From Quillaja saponaria (lineage: Eukaryota; Streptophyta; Magnoliopsida; Fabales; Quillajaceae), in the NCBI GenBank assembly GCA_029379385.1, contig CM055609.1:8928001-8992000 (forward strand): a DNA stretch of 64,000 bases. Reading direction: 5' to 3'. Position 1 is the stretch's first letter. The number at the start of each line of letters is the position of its first letter. This document shows, in pieces, positions 1-13,556 of this stretch. Both the position numbers and the translations under genes were made by a program. The notes below the pieces were generated by a model. The model did no database searches. It saw nothing but the letters and a program-made list of their open reading frames with translations, and had not been told where the DNA came from.

Positions 1-3000
1 TAGGGAACTTATCCTTCCTTACTTATTTAAATCTTGAAAACAATAGTTTTCATGGTTCCTTGCCTAATGAATTGTCTCGTCTTCATCGGTTGGAAAGCAT
101 CGGTCTCGGGTACAACAATTTTGCAGGGGAAGTGCGTCTGTCATTTTTTAACAACTCATCTTCCTTGAAACTAGTTGATTTAACTGATAACCAGTTTTCA
201 GGTCTCCTACCTTCCAACATCTTCAATGTGCCATCTCTAATAGCTGTAGATCTTAGTTATAACCAATTCTCAGGCTCTGTCCCTTCCAGTATTGTGAACG
301 TTTCTTTGCTGAAAATGATTAATCTAAGACAAAATAATTTATCTGGTCAGATCCCCGAGAATATCTTTGATCACCTTCCTGAACTGAAAGAGCTTTATTT
401 GTCTTACAACCAGTTCTATGGAGAAATTCCAAGAAGTTTGTTCAATTGCAAGCACCTGCAACACCTATCAATGTCTTATAATAATTTCTCAGGAACAATA
501 CCAGTGGAAATTGGAAACTCGACCTTACTTTTGGAGATATTTTTTAGCTACAACAATTTACAAGGTATGATTTGATTCAGCCTGCAAAATCATGAACTAC
601 TTGAAATGACTGAATATCTGTTTTCCAGCTTCAATTTCAAGATTTAATATAATTAAAGGTAGAAAACTAAATTCTACATGTTCATATATGGCAGGTGCAA
701 TACCAGAAGAGATTGGAAAGTTGTCTAATCTAGAGATTTTGGGTCTCCAATTCAACAACCTAACAGACGACATTCCATCTACAATCTTTAATATCTCTAC
801 AATTGTTGAAATTTCGCTAACTTCAAATCAGTTAACAGGCAGTCTCCCACCAATTTTAGGTCTTACACTGCCAAATCTTGAGAGGCTTATCTTGCCTTAC
901 AATTACCTCAGAGGACCAATTCCAAGATCTATATCTAATGCAACTAAGCTCACTGAACTAGACTTGATTGATAATTCATTTTCTGGCTATATTCCTAGCA
1001 CTCTTGGCGATTTAAGAAACCTTCAGTGGCTCAACCTTGCTTATAATAATCTGACTTTTCAATCTTCTAGTCATGCAGTGAGGACACTTGCTTCTTTGGC
1101 AAACTGTAAATACTTGCAAAGAATAGAATTGTCTGGGAATCCACTGAATTTTGTCCTGCCAACCTCCATAGGGAACTTCTCCAGTTCTCTTGATCATTTT
1201 GGACTTGAGAATTGCAACATCAAGGGTAATATTCCGGAGGATATTGGTAACATAAGAGGGCTGATTTTCCTCAACCTAGGATCCAATGAAGTAACTGGAA
1301 CCATTCCAGCTCAAATAGGAAATTTTCGAGGGCTACAGACTTTGTACCTTGATCACAATGAGTTACAAGGATACATTCCGCAAGAAATCTGTCGACTGAA
1401 GAGCCTCTGGAGCTTCCACTTGGGCGGTAACAAACTTACTGGATTGGTACCTACCTGCTTTGGGAACCTAACATCTTTGAGGGAACTTTCATTAAGTTCT
1501 AACAGATTAAATTCTACTCTACCGTCTACATTGTGGGGTCTGGAAGATATATTGTATCTAGACTTGTCTTCCAATAATTTAACAGGATCTCTCCCACTCT
1601 CTATTGGTAATCTGAAGGTTGTGACAGAACTATACTTATCAGATAATCAATTATCAGGTGACATTCCAAGTGGTGTTGGAAGTCTTCAAAATTTAGTAAA
1701 CCTCTCATTGGCAAGAAATGGGTTTGAAGGTCCTATCCCTCAATCTTTTGCTGGCTTGATAAGTTTGGAATCTCTTGACTTATCTGAAAATAATCTTTCT
1801 GGTGTTATACCCAAGTCTTTGGAGGCACTTGTACATCTTAAACGATTCAATGTGTCCTTCAATAAGTTACAAGGAGAAATTCCGGATGGCGGACCTTTTA
1901 AGAAATTCATTGGGGATTCATTCATGAAGAATAAGGCACTATGCGGTGCATCGCGTTTTCAAGTCCTTCCATGTAAATCTGAAGCATTTGGTAAACCAAG
2001 GAAAACTACCAATTTTCGGTTGAAATACATTTTACCCGTAGTGTTAGCAACTGTTGCCGCAATACTTATACTAGTAGTCACATATGTCCTTGTAAAACAC
2101 CGGAAAAGGAATAAGAAACTAGCCTCTGAGGAAGACATTCCATCGGTAGCAATATGGAGAAGAATATCTTACCATGAACTCAATAGAGCCACAGATGGGT
2201 TCAATGAAATCAACTTACTAGGTGCAGGTAGTTTTGGTAAGGTATATAAAGGAACACTTACAGATGGGGTGGAAGTTGCAATAAAAGTATTCAATTTGCA
2301 ACTGGATGAAGCATTTAAGAGTTTTGATACTGAATGTGAAGTCTTGTGTAATATCCGTCATCGAAATCTTGTCAAAATAATCAGCAGTTGCAGCAACACT
2401 GACTTCAAAGCATTGGTGTTGAGCTACATGCCTAATGGAAATCTGGAGAAGTGGTTGTACTCTCACAATTATTTTTAAGCATCGTTCAGAGGTTGAACAT
2501 AATGATAGATGTTGCAGCATCATTAGATTATCTCCATGGTCATTCAACACCTATTGTACATTGTGACTTGAAACCTAGCAATGTACTGTTAGATGAAGAC
2601 ATGGTAGCACATGTTACTGATTTTGGCATTGCAAAGCTCTTAGGTGAAGGAGATACCATGACCAACACCATGACCCTGGCTACTATTGGTTACATGGCCC
2701 CAGGTGATGTAATTTCTAATTCACTTTTGAAATTCACGTTTAATTTCTCATAAATATTGTTAAAGAACAAATTTGTTATCGCATGTGCAGAGTATGGTTT
2801 GGAAGGAACTAGTTTCAAGGCGTTGTGATGTTTATGCTTATGGTGTTTTACTCATGGAAACATTCACTAGACATAAGCCCACAGATGAAATGTTTCTTGG
2901 AGAACTAAGCTTGAAGCAATGGGTGCAAAGGTCATTTCCTCATGCAATACTTGAGATTGTAGATGGCAATTTGTTAATGGAAGAGGAAGAACATTGTGAT

Positions 3001-3150
3001 ATCAAGAAAGATTGTCTGTCATCTATTATGGGGTTAGCATTGCATTGTTCAGCTGAGGCGCCAGAAGACAGGACAAAAATAAAAGATGTCTTGGTTGTGC
3101 TCAACAAGATGAAAAAGAAATTGATGAATGAAGCTGCAAGAATCACGTAA
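1..3150 (+). pseudogene. LRR-XII receptor kinase copy A1, 5' cut by window edge, two frameshifts
   Basis: Three-exon receptor kinase lacking about its first 96 codons, which lie before the window. Exon 1 runs 1-564 (phase 1, donor AAG|GTATGA), exon 2 695-2703 and exon 3 2791-3150. The visible part has about 23 LRRs, a membrane helix near 2025-2095, a glycine loop GAGSFG near 2221, a non-RD catalytic loop HCDLKPSN near 2560 and DFG near 2620. Compared with copies A4 and B2 there is a one-base T deletion in the run at about 2470-2476, which ends the frame at NYF, and a one-base A insertion at about 2811 in exon 3. The second indel does not cancel the first across the intron. Otherwise the whole length is open, so this is a young pseudogene or a gene hit by base-call errors. 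It ends at TAA 3148-3150. Confidence 0.85.
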
Positions 3151-4438
3151 TCATGTTTTGTTTTTAGTAGAATTGTTGAAGTAGATGAATTCCGGGACCA
3201 TCTCATGCTTATACATAAAACGTCTATCAGTGTCATTAGGATTTATTATAATTTTTAAATATTTCGATTGAAAAAGGGTAAGGATTAAGAAACTTGAAAA
3301 ACAATAATGCAATGATGCAAGCTTTAGCTAGTAAGTAATGTTTATTTATCCTACATCAACTCTCTCTCTCTCTCTCCAAGTTGTTCAAAAACAACTTCTG
3401 AACCAAGGATTGAAGTTCACTTCTTCAAATTTATTTGCTTTTTAGTAATTAAATCATCATATATGATTATATTTATGACTGATTAGAATTTTTTTTTGCT
3501 TCAGATATATGATAATTTATGATTATCTAAATGTATATTTTTCTTGTTTCTCCTTTTTACAATAGTTCATATTTCTTTTTCTTTTTTCTTTTTTTTGTTT
3601 TGTTTTAATTTTTAGTATGTTAGGTTCAACTTTTCTATTCATAAAAAATTATGATTTAGTATATTATCTCAATAATTATTTTTAGATTGTTACAATAAAG
3701 ATAGTCGAAATCTTAGACATTTTTCTTAATAAACTAAATTCATCTAACTACAAGTTCTCATTGAAATCTAAAATATGGAGAGATGAGATTTATGCAAATA
3801 GAGGCCCTGTTGTTGTTGCAAGGATATATGGATGGGGATTTGATTCGTGTTGTGTACCCAAAAGAAAATGAAAAAGAGATAAAACTGTTGTATTGTGCAG
3901 TCCAAAGCCCACATTGGAGGCTACGATTGTGGACCCGATGGTTTGAGTGTTAGTCGAATTAAGCTTTGATTAATGGAGAGCCACAGACTATTTGGGTGTT
4001 AGGCTCAATGGAAAATGTTGAATGTGAATGAGTACTAAGTCATATATCCGCACCAAAAGAATAAGACAAAAGACAACAAGTAACCTTAAGTTTATCTCCT
4101 TTTTCCAGAAATTTCCAGCCACTAACCCACTTCAATGTCCCTTCCAGGACAACCGATAAAATTGGAACTTACCTACTGAGAAGATTTTTGGATAATGCAC
4201 AAATGTAGAGATGATGTATTTTGACTATTTTCAGAGAAAAGTAAAAATTTATGAAAAGAAGGATAAAACAAAAGTAACCGGTGCTGGACAAGTGGAAGAA
4301 AAGAAGAATAAAACAAAAGTATCTGCAGACTCAACTAGCCGTCCCCTCTTTAAATTCAAGCTTTTTATATACAAACTAGAGGAGTTATATCTTATGCCAC
4401 AAATCCCATTAAAACTTACTAATTTTCTCAAACCGTTG
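3151..4438. other. A1-B1 intergenic region
   Basis: Non-coding, AT-rich. It is homologous to 47380-48725 and 55122-56153, the spacers of the other A-B pairs. It holds a CT microsatellite at about 3358-3376, a recurrent module near 3880-4040 (GTGCAGTCCAAAGCCCA and the later GGGTGTTAGGCTCAA) that recurs downstream of most copies, and the B1 promoter with a TATATA box at about 4366-4371, 73 bases before the ATG. No gene is seen. Confidence 0.7.
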
Positions 4439-7400
4439 ATGATGCAGTTCTTCCTTGTTCCTACTGTTATTTTATTTATGCTTCATCAGTCTTCTATGGC
4501 TAGATTAGCCCACAACAGCTGCCGTTGGCGACATTAACACAGACCAATCTGTTCTTCTTATCTCAAGGACCACATCACTCATGACCCAAATAATATCATT
4601 GCGCAAAATTGGTCTATGAGCACCTCTGTTTGCAATTGGATTGGAATTACTTGTGGCGTACGCCACCTTAGAGTTACTGCCTTGAATCTTTCTTTTAGGG
4701 AACTTATCATTCCTTGCTTATTTCAATCTTGAAAACAACAGTTTTTATGGTTTCTTGCCTATTGAACTATCTTGTCTTCATCGTTTGAAAATCATCTATC
4801 TCGCGTACAACAACTTTGCAGGGGAAGTCCCTCAATCCTTTTTTAAACTCATCTTCCATGAAACTAGTTGATTTAAGTAACTACCGGCTTTCAGGTCATC
4901 TACCCTCCGACGTCTTCAATGTGCCTTCTCTATTAACTGTAGATTTTAGTTATAATCAATTCACAGGCTCTGTCCCTTCCACTATTGTGAACGTTTCGAT
5001 GATTAAAGCCATTTTTCTAAGTTAAAACAATCTATCTGCTCATCTCCCGGATAATATATTTGATCACCTTCCTGAACTAAAATTGCTTTTTTTTGTGATC
5101 AGAACCAGTTCTATGGAGAAATTCCACCAAGCTTGTTCAATTGCAAGCAACTACAATATCTTTTAATGTCTTATAATAATTTCGCAGGAAGAATACCAGT
5201 GGAAATTGGGAACTCAACCTTGCTTAGATGGATATATTTTAGCTACAACAACTTGCAAGGTATAATTTGATTTATCCTGCAAAATATGAACTACTTGAAA
5301 TGATTAAATTTCTGTTTTTCAAATGCCTTGCTATAAGATTACTTGATAAACAGATTATGAAAGCTAAATATAATGCTTTAACAAATGTCTTTTAGGACAC
5401 TCGTAAGAAAACTTACATCTTTACTTCTAGCAAGAAATATTTTGAAGAGATGGTGCTGCGCTAGCCGAAAATTAAAGTTTATTAGATGCTTGGTCAAAAC
5501 TTTTTAAAAAAAAAGTACAAGAGTAAGCTCAACGTGTTTGCATATGGCAGGTACCATATCAAATGTGATTGGAAAGATTTCTAATTTAGAAATATTAAAT
5601 CTTGAACACAACAACCTGACAGGCGATATTCCATCTACAATCTTTAATAGCTCCACAATTGTTACAATTTTGGTAACTTCAAATCAGCTCACAGGTAGTC
5701 TTCCACCAAGCCTAGGCCTTACACTTTCCAATCTTGAGAACCTTCTCTTGCCTAACAATTACTTCAGTGGACCAATTCCAAGAACTATATCAAATGCAAC
5801 CAAGCTCACAATACTAGAGTTGGCTGAAAATTCATTTTCTGGCTATATAGTCCTAGAACTCTTGGCGATTTAAGAAACCTTAAGTGGCTCAACCTTCCTG
5901 TTAATAATTTGTCCTTTGAATCTTCTAGTCATGCATGGAGGACACTTGTTTCTTTGGCAAATTGCAAATACTTGAAAAGAATAAACTTGACAAACAATCC
6001 GCTTAATTTCGTTGTTCCCACTTCAGTTGGAAACTTCTCAAGTTCTCTTAAGTATTTTAGACTTATGAATTGCAACATCAAGGGTACCATTCCTGAGGAT
6101 ATTGGTAACTTAAGGGAACTGAATTTACTCAACCTAGCATCCAATAAAATAACTGGGACTATTCCAGCTCTAATAGGAAACTTGCGAGAGATAAAAGCTT
6201 AGTACCTTGATCACAATCAATTACAAGGATATATTACACAAGAACTCTGTCAACTTGAGAGCCTCTGGAGCTTTCACTTAAGAAGTAACAAGTTTTCTGG
6301 ACCTGTACCTACCTGCTTTAGGAATCTACAATCATTGAGGGAACTGTCATTTAGTTCTAACATATTAAATTCTACGCTACTGTCTACATTGTGGGGCCTT
6401 CAAGATAGTATCTAGACTTGCCTTCAAATAATTTATCAGGATCTTTCCCACTCTCTATTAGTAATCTGAAGGTTGTGACAGAGCTGTACATATCAGACAA
6501 TCGATTATCAGGTGACATCCCAAGTGGTATTGGAAGTCTTCAAAATTTAGATAACCTCTCATTGGCAAGAAATGGATTTAAAGGACCATTCCGACAATCT
6601 TTTGGAGGCTTGGTAAGTTTGGAATATTTTGACTTATCTGAAAATAATCTTTCAGATGTTATACCCAAATCTTTGGAGGCTCTTGCATATCTTAAACGAT
6701 TCAATGTGTCCTTTAATAAGCTACAAGGAGAAATTCCAGATGGTGGACCTTTTAAGAACTTCACTGCAAATTCATTCATGAAGAATAAGGCGCTATGCGG
6801 TGCATCACGCTTTCAAGTCCTTCCATGTAGAGCTGAAGCATTTGGTTAGCTAAGGGAATCTACCAATTTTCATTTGAAATACATTTTACCTGCAGTATTA
6901 GCAACAGTAGCCACAATACTTATATTGGTAGTCACATATATCATTGTAAAACACCGGAAGAGGAGTAAGAAACTAGCCTTTGAAGAAAGACATTCCATCG
7001 GTAGCAACATGGAGAAGAATTTCGTACCATGAACTTAATCAAGCCACACATGGATTCATTGAAATCAACTTACTAGGTGCAAGTAGTTTTGGCAGGGAAT
7101 ATAAAGGAACACTTGCAGACGGGATGGAAGTTGCGATAAAAGTCTTCAATTTGCAACTGGAGGAAGCATTTTAGTGTTTTGATACCGAATGTGAAGTCTT
7201 GTGTAATATCCCCCATCGAAATCTTGTCAAATAATCAGTAGTTGCAGCAGCATTCAAAGCATTGGTGTTGAGCTACATGCCTAATGGAAATCTAGAGAAG
7301 TTGTTGCACTCACACAATTATTGTTTGAGCATCCTCTAGAGGTTAAACATAATAATAGATGTTGCAACAACATTGGATTATCTACATGACCATTCAACTC

Positions 7401-8020
7401 CTATTGTACATTGTGATGTGAAACCCAGCAATGTACTTTTAGATGAAGACATGGTAGCACATGTGACTAACTTTGGAATTGAAAAGCTCTTAGGTGAAAG
7501 TGATACCGTTACCGAAACTATGACCCTGGCTACTATTGGGTATATGGCCCTAGGTGATGTTCCTAATTCATTTTTAGAGTTAATTCCTCATAAATAAAAT
7601 TAAAGCTAGCACATACCTTGACTATAACTCATCATCCTATTGTATGCAGAGAATGGTTTGAAAAGAACTATTTCTAGGCGTGGTAATGTTTATAGTTATG
7701 GTATTTTACTCTTGGAAACATTCACTAGACATAAGCCCACAGTGATGAAATGTTTCTTGGAGAACTAAGCTTGAAGCAATGGCAGCAGATGTCATTTCCT
7801 CAAGCAGTACTTGAGATTGTAGATGGCAATTTGCTAATGAAAGAGGAAGACCATTTTGATATTAAGAAAGATTGTTTGCCATCTATTGTTGGAATAGCTT
7901 TAGACTGTTTAGAAGACGCCCTAGATGGAAGGACAAATCTGAAAGCAGTCCTGGTTGCCCTTAACAAAATGAAAAAGAAATTTTTGAATAGAGCTGTTGA
8001 AAGATGTCCAACACCCCAAG
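4439..8020 (+). pseudogene. LRR-XII receptor kinase copy B1, heavily degraded
   Basis: Starts at an intact signal-peptide segment (MMQFFLVPTVILFMLHQSS) and then loses frame near 4510. Exon 1 is 4439-5259, intron 5260-5550 (291 bp, longer than in type A), exon 2 5551-7553, exon 3 from 7650. Lesions seen against B2 and A4 include CAA to TAA near 5023, an indel near 5846, TAG at 6200-6202, TAG at 6847-6849 (lysine codon after the LRR cap), a frameshift near 6985 just after the membrane helix, TAG at 7172-7174, a one-base loss near 7230 and TAG near 7336. The catalytic loop reads HCDVKPSN. The frame of exon 3 stays open past the usual stop to 8079 through the words CPTPQ. The site that carries a solo LTR in B3 and B4 is empty here (GGCTG at 5822-5826). 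No protein is expected. Confidence 0.9.
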
Positions 8021-8115
8021 GTATATCTGTTAACTCTGAATTCATTTTCTCTCTCTTACACCAAAACACAAACACATAGTGGTCTATAATATTAGTAACA
8101 TATCTATCTGACCAG

Positions 8116-8285
8116 AATGTGAAAGTGGAGAAGGTAGGCTCAGGATTTTTAGTGAAGGTGAATTGTGAGAGAGGAGCTGACTGGTTGTTTAGAATCCCTG
8201 AGACCTTTGAAGAAATGGGTCTTTATGTTCAGCAAACATGAGTTTCATGCAACAATTAATGCTTTTGCTCTGGAAGCCAAGTACT
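8116..8285 (+). pseudogene. Fragment resembling a bHLH C-terminal ACT-like domain, behind B1
   Basis: About 100 bases after the CPTPQ end of B1, and right after an acceptor-like CTGACCAG, one frame reads VKVEKVGSGFLVKVNCERGA followed by LFRIPETFEEMGLYVQQT, then TGA, VSCNN, and after a shift FALEA. This pattern of two short strands, an amphipathic helix and a VSCNN-x-FALEA strand resembles the ACT-like tail of plant bHLH transcription factors; the match is from memory of the family. It is broken by a stop and a frameshift. The splice phases I can see do not join it in frame to the kinase exon, so a fusion is not supported. A second copy lies behind B4 (60318-60485). Confidence 0.45.
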
Positions 8286-9308
8286 CACTGAAATCCAAAG
8301 TAAGGAAGAGATTAGATTCATGAACATATATAGAGACGCTGTTATTGTAAGGAAATTTGGGTTGGGATTTGACTGTGGGTTGAAAAGTTTGATTTCTGTT
8401 CTGTACAAAAAAAAAAAAAAAAAAAAGTTGAACCTTTTTGTGTTTGTGTGCAGTCCAAAGCCCATTGGAGTCCATGAAGAAGGGGTCTTCTTGGTGGCTT
8501 CACTGTACTCTTTTTGAGCCCAATACTATTTGGGTGTTAGACTCAATTCAGTAAAATCCAAATTCAGAAGCAAATAAAATTTTCCTTTTCATTCACAAAA
8601 GTCTGCAGCTTTGTTATTGCAAATGTTTCAACGTGAAGCACAAAACCTTTTTTAAATCCAAAATTGAGAAGAAGATCCTTTCTTTTTGTGTTTCATTATA
8701 TATTGATGTTCAAATTATAATTTATGCTAAATATGATCTTTCTTTTAAAATTATATTTTCAAAATAATAATTTATATTTTAAATAATACTAAAATCATTA
8801 TCAATTATCTTAATAAATATTATAAATTTTAAAATTTGAATTATTATTTTAGTCTATTAGAATTATCTTATTTTTTTAATTTAGTTATTCAGGAAGAGAA
8901 AACTATGAGGAAGTTTCTTTTGATTAATAATGTTGATGTGGATCCATTTGATGGTTTATTATTTGTTTCTTTTTTTTTTTTTTTTTTTTCAAATTCAGTC
9001 TTTTAAGTTTTACTTTTTGTAATTAATATTATCTTTTAGCATTTAAAAAAGACAAGAAAATGAACTGTCACACATCGTAATTTACAATCCCACTTCATAA
9101 TTTACAATGCATTTGCCCATTGGTGTGATTAAGACTTGTTGTATGTCTGGATAGTATGACAGAAAATCAAACACCCGTCACCTATAATTAATTCAAGCTT
9201 ATATACGGCCGATATGCTATGTCTTATGCAACAAAAACAATAAACTTCCGTAATTTGCTCAACCAATTCATGATGGTCTCACAACTCATAAAGACAAATC
9301 ATTTTCTT
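8286..9308. other. B1-A2 intergenic region
   Basis: Non-coding. It contains the recurrent GCAGTCCAAAGCCCATTGGAG module at about 8450-8660, a poly-A run at about 8407-8427, a poly-T run at about 8971-8989 and strongly AT-rich sequence at 8690-8900. The last 60 bases are a degenerate equivalent of the receptor promoter. No gene is seen. Confidence 0.6.
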
Positions 9309-11086
9309 CCTTGTTACTATTGCTATTATTTTTCTGGAACACTGTTCTATATTGGCCAGATTAGCAATGGCAGCTGCAGCTCACGACATTAACACAGACC
9401 AATCTGTTCTTCTTAGACTCAAAAACCACATCACTCATGACCCAAATAATACCATTGCACAAAATATATCTATGAACACCTTTGTTTGCAATTGGGTTGG
9501 CATTACTTGTGGCGTACGCCACCTTAATTAGAGTTACTGCCGTGAACATTTCTTATATGGGTCTTGTTAGGACAATCCCTTCCTTGCTTATTTAAATCTT
9601 GAAAACAACAGTTTTCATGGTTCATTGCCTAATGAACCGTTTCATCTTCATCGTTTGGAAAACATCAGTCTTCAATTCAACAACTTTGTAGGGGAAATCC
9701 CTCAGTCCTTTTTTAATAATTCATCTCCCCTGAAACTAATTACTTTCAGAAATAACCAACTTTTAGGTTTCCTACCCTCTAACATCTTCAACGTTCCTAC
9801 TCCAGTAGCTATAGATTTTAGTTACAACCAATTCTCAGGCTGTCTCTTCCATTGTTGTGAACGTTTCGTTATCACAATACATTAATCTAAGACAAAACAA
9901 CTAGTTCTATGGAGAAATTCACCAAGTTTATTCAATTGCAAGCAACTGAAATATATATCAATGTCTAATAATAAGTTCACAGGAACAATACCGGTAGAAA
10001 TTAGGAACATGACCTTGCTTTTAGAGATATTTTTTACCTGTAACAATTTACAAGGTATGATTTGATTCGGCTTGCAAAATCATGAATCACTTGAAATGAT
10101 TGAATTTCTGTTTTTTAACTACACTGCCAAGAATTAATATAATTGAAGGTAGAAAACGAAGCTCTACATGTTCATATATGGCAGGTACAATACCAGATTA
10201 GATTGGAAAGCTTTCTAATCTAAAACATTTAGGTCTTCGGTTCAACAACCTGACGGGCGACATTCCATTGGTAATCTTTAACATCTCTACAATAGTAGAA
10301 ATTTCGCTAACTTCAAATCAGCTAACAGGCAGTCTCCCACCAAACTTAGGCCTTACACTACCAAATCTTGAGAGGCTTCACTTGTTCAACAATTCCCTCA
10401 ATGGACCTACTGCAAGCTCTATATCTAATGCAACCAATCCCACTGAATTAGACTTGGTTTACAATTCATTTTCTGGCTATATTCCTAGCACACTTGGCGT
10501 TTTGAGAAACCTTCAACAGCACAACCTTCAAAGTTGGGTGGGATATTTTTAATTTATGTCATTTAAAAAATTATTTTAGAATATAAATTTCAACCCACCT
10601 GACCCACCCAACTTTTATAACAGGTGAAAATATTGATCACCTAACCACCTGACTTTCAAAGTTGGGTGGGATTTTTAGTTATGCGGATTGGCCCGGTTGG
10701 GTAACATTTTACCTCCACCCGGCCTAACCTGCTCGGTTGCACACTCCTATTTCTAGGCATGGTGATGTTTATAGTTATGGTATTTTACTCATGGAAACAT
10801 TCATTAGACATAAGCCCACAGATGAAATGTTTCTTGGAGAATTAAGCTTGAAGCAAAGCGTGAAAGGTCATTTCTTCATGCAATACTTGAGATTTTAGAT
10901 GACAATTTGTTAAGGGAAGAGGAAGAACATTGTGATATCAAGAAAGATTGTTTGTCATCTATTTTTGGATTATCTTTGCTTTGTTCAGCAGAGGCGACCC
11001 AAGACAGGACAAATATGAAAGATGTCTTGGTTACCCTTAACAAGATGAAAAAGAAATTTATGAATGAAGCTGTAAGAATCAAGTAA
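9309..11086 (+). pseudogene. LRR-XII receptor kinase copy A2, internally deleted
   Basis: A type-A copy in pieces. Exon 1 remains at about 9309-10054 with a degenerate signal peptide, frameshifts near 9530 and an internal deletion near 9900. The 130-bp intron 1 (10055-10184) matches the type-A length. Exon 2 starts at 10185 with an immediate TAG (10198-10200) and stops after about 345 bases. A foreign segment (10531-10748) then replaces the rest of exon 2, including the membrane helix and most of the kinase. Exon 3 resumes at about 10749 within the words VSRHGDVYSYG and ends at TAA 11084-11086. Nothing functional can come from it. Confidence 0.85.
10531..10750 (-). mobile_element. Small non-autonomous transposon fragment replacing part of A2
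   Basis: This 220-bp segment has no receptor homology. Its minus-strand end reads TAGGAGTGTGCAACCG, a start shared with a second copy at 61871. The two match for roughly 120 bases (both have a stretch reading ACCCAACC, then AATCCG and TGATCAA). A 17-base word TTTCAAAGTTGGGTGGG or its near copy recurs at about 10527 and 10655. Such ends are common in short hAT-like plant elements, but I see no target-site duplication, so the class is a guess. Confidence 0.45.
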
Positions 11087-12979
11087 TCATGCTTTGTTTT
11101 TAGTAGAATTGTTGAAGTAGATGAATTTCAGACCATCTCATGCATATACATAAAACGTATATCACTGTGATGAGGATTTATTATTACTTTTAAATATTTC
11201 GATTTAAAAAAAGGGTAAGAGTTGAGAAACTTCAAAAACAAGAATTGACTTATCCAAGAGAATAAAATGATGCAAGCTTTAGCTTTTAGCTAGTAAGTAA
11301 TGTTCATTTATCCTGCATCAACTCTCTCTTTCTCTCCAAATTGTTCAAAAACAACTTTTGAACCAAGGGTTGACGTTCGATTCTTCAAATTTATTTGCCT
11401 TTTGGAAAATCAAGATTAGGTATAATTATTTTTATGATTGATTAGAGTGATTTTTTTCCTTCAAATATATGATCATTTGTGGTTTTTAAATGTAAATTTT
11501 TCTTGTTTCTCCCTTTTTCAGTAGTTCATATTTCTTTATATTTTTTATTTTATAGTATGTTTTGTTCTACTTTTCTATTCATGAAAAATTCTCATTTAGT
11601 ATATCATTTTAACAATTACTTTTGAGTTGTTATAACATATGTGGTCGAAATCTTAGACTTTTTTAATAAACTAAAACATCTAACTACAAGTTCTCCTTGA
11701 AATCCAAAATAGGAAGAGATGAGATTTATGCAAATAAGACCCTGTTGTCGCAAGGATATATGGGAGGGGATTTGAGGTGAATATTTGATTCTTGTTGTGT
11801 ACCCAAAAAAGTATGAAATAAGATGAAGCTGTTGTATTGTATTGTGCAGTCCAAAGCCCATATGGAGTCCATGAAGAAGGCTCAATTTAGTAAAATCCCA
11901 ATTCAAAAGCAAATAAATTATTATTATTTTCATTAACAAAAGTCTACTGCTTGCCATAGCAAATATTCATTGTGAATGACTACTAAGTTATATAATCCTA
12001 AAGGATGCTGATTTTAGAAGAAGAGGGAAAAAAAAAGAAGTGTTAGTAGCCTCTGTACTATTAAGATTCAGAAAAGTTGGAAAATAAAAGAAATAAATAG
12101 GCAAATGCAATTGCAATCCTATTACTGTTAACATTAAGAAAAAGAAAAGAATACGACAAAAGACAATAAGTGACCATAATTTTTCCTCCTCTTTCTGAAA
12201 TTTCCAGCAACTAACCCCTCGATAAAATTGGAACATACTGAGAAGATTTTAGGATAATGCACAAATGATGAAGAGATGGTGTATTTTGACTATTTTTAGA
12301 GAGTAAAATAAAAATTTAAGAAAAGATTATAATGAAGAAACAAAAACAAAAATTTAGACCACCTGCATTATACAAATCCTTTAGAGGTTGTTACCCATAT
12401 AAAATTAATTAGTTAATTAATACTTATTTTTAATTCAATTCCTAACAAGTATATTATAGTGTCCAAAAAGTACGATGATATATTCAAAAGACATTGTACA
12501 TTTAATACAAAGATTAATTAATATTTAATGTTAAATTATTATTTTAAATATCTAAACTTAACTACACTTTAAATTCTGACTATATAAATTCTTATTCATA
12601 TTTACATTAATCAATTGGGTGGAGCAATATTTGTTAAAATATCAATAATTAATTATATTTTTTAAATTAAAATATAATATATTTTAAAAACAATTTGAAG
12701 GAGTCTCTTAACTATACTTTTTAAGCTAATTTATATAGATTGAAATTTTGTTTTGGCAAACAAATCGTTCGTTGATTATTCATTAACGGTAAGGGACAAA
12801 TTAAGAAGAAAAAAACTCAAACTTGATATAAATCTCTTTAAGGAGAGTTTGGAACACCAGTTGAATTATGTTGGTTAGTCACAAACTTTTATTGAAAATT
12901 GAAATAATTAGACAAAATAAAACACTGCCAATAATTCATCATGAGCAATATTCACAGTAAGTTTACGTGAAATTTCTTG
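11087..12979. other. Downstream flank of A2 and AT-rich spacer
   Basis: 11087-12320 matches the 3' flank of the other type-A copies: a conserved tail CATGCTTTGTTTTTAGTAG, a pyrimidine microsatellite at about 11320-11336 and the GTGCAGTCCAAAGCCCA module at 11846. It breaks off just where a B copy would begin, and 12360-12960 is AT-rich sequence with no recognisable content. Confidence 0.6.
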
Positions 12980-13556
12980 CCACTAACCCAACCCACCACG
13001 CAATAAGCAATAGAAATTAGGAAAATTTATTTAAGTGTGTCACCAATTGAAACCGACATATGGAAGTGTGGTTTCTTTTTTCTTTGCAGTGAGAGAAGAA
13101 GAAAACAAAATGATTGGTAAAGTAAGGGATAATGTCTTGGTCAAGGTCAAAAAGTTGATTCCCATAAAAGAACACTGGTTAATTTCTATTTTGTCAAAAG
13201 TATAAAAATAATTACTTATCAAAAAAAAAAAAAAAATTGAAAAATATTTTTATTACTTTTGAAACAATCATTATGGCCAACTTTTATACACATGTAAAGT
13301 TAATCATAATGACCAATTTTTCCACAACACTTGCTCACTATTTAGACACACAGTGAAATTAATCTTTCTCAGGCAATTAATCATGTGATATTGTTGAAAG
13401 TTGGGTTGAGACAGAGTAGTGGAGTTTTTATGAGGAGTCGTGTTTAACTATTGCATCATGGATAGTATATCTTCAACTTCAAGCTTACATATACAAGCCA
13501 ACTTGTTACATCTTACGCCCCAAATACCATTAAAATTTACTAATTTTCTCAAATCA
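12980..13556. repeat. Displaced receptor promoter repeat
   Basis: This stretch (CCCACCACGCAATAAGCAA near 12991, then TTTCTTTGCAGTGAGAGAAG near 13077) recurs at 50731-51115, 62390-62580 and, degenerate, at 24800-24900. In the intact context it lies upstream of type-A receptor starts. Here it runs on through ACCATTAAAATTTACTAATT at 13528, the usual leader just before the ATG, and then jumps straight into exon-2 LRR sequence. Confidence 0.7.

Noticed and set aside
8000..8285. A kinase-ACT fusion gene created by splicing B1 exon 3 to the ACT-like segment
   Set aside because: The donor at 8020/8021 leaves phase 1 and the acceptor at 8115 does not restore the VKVEK frame. B1 is also dead, so no fusion protein is supported.
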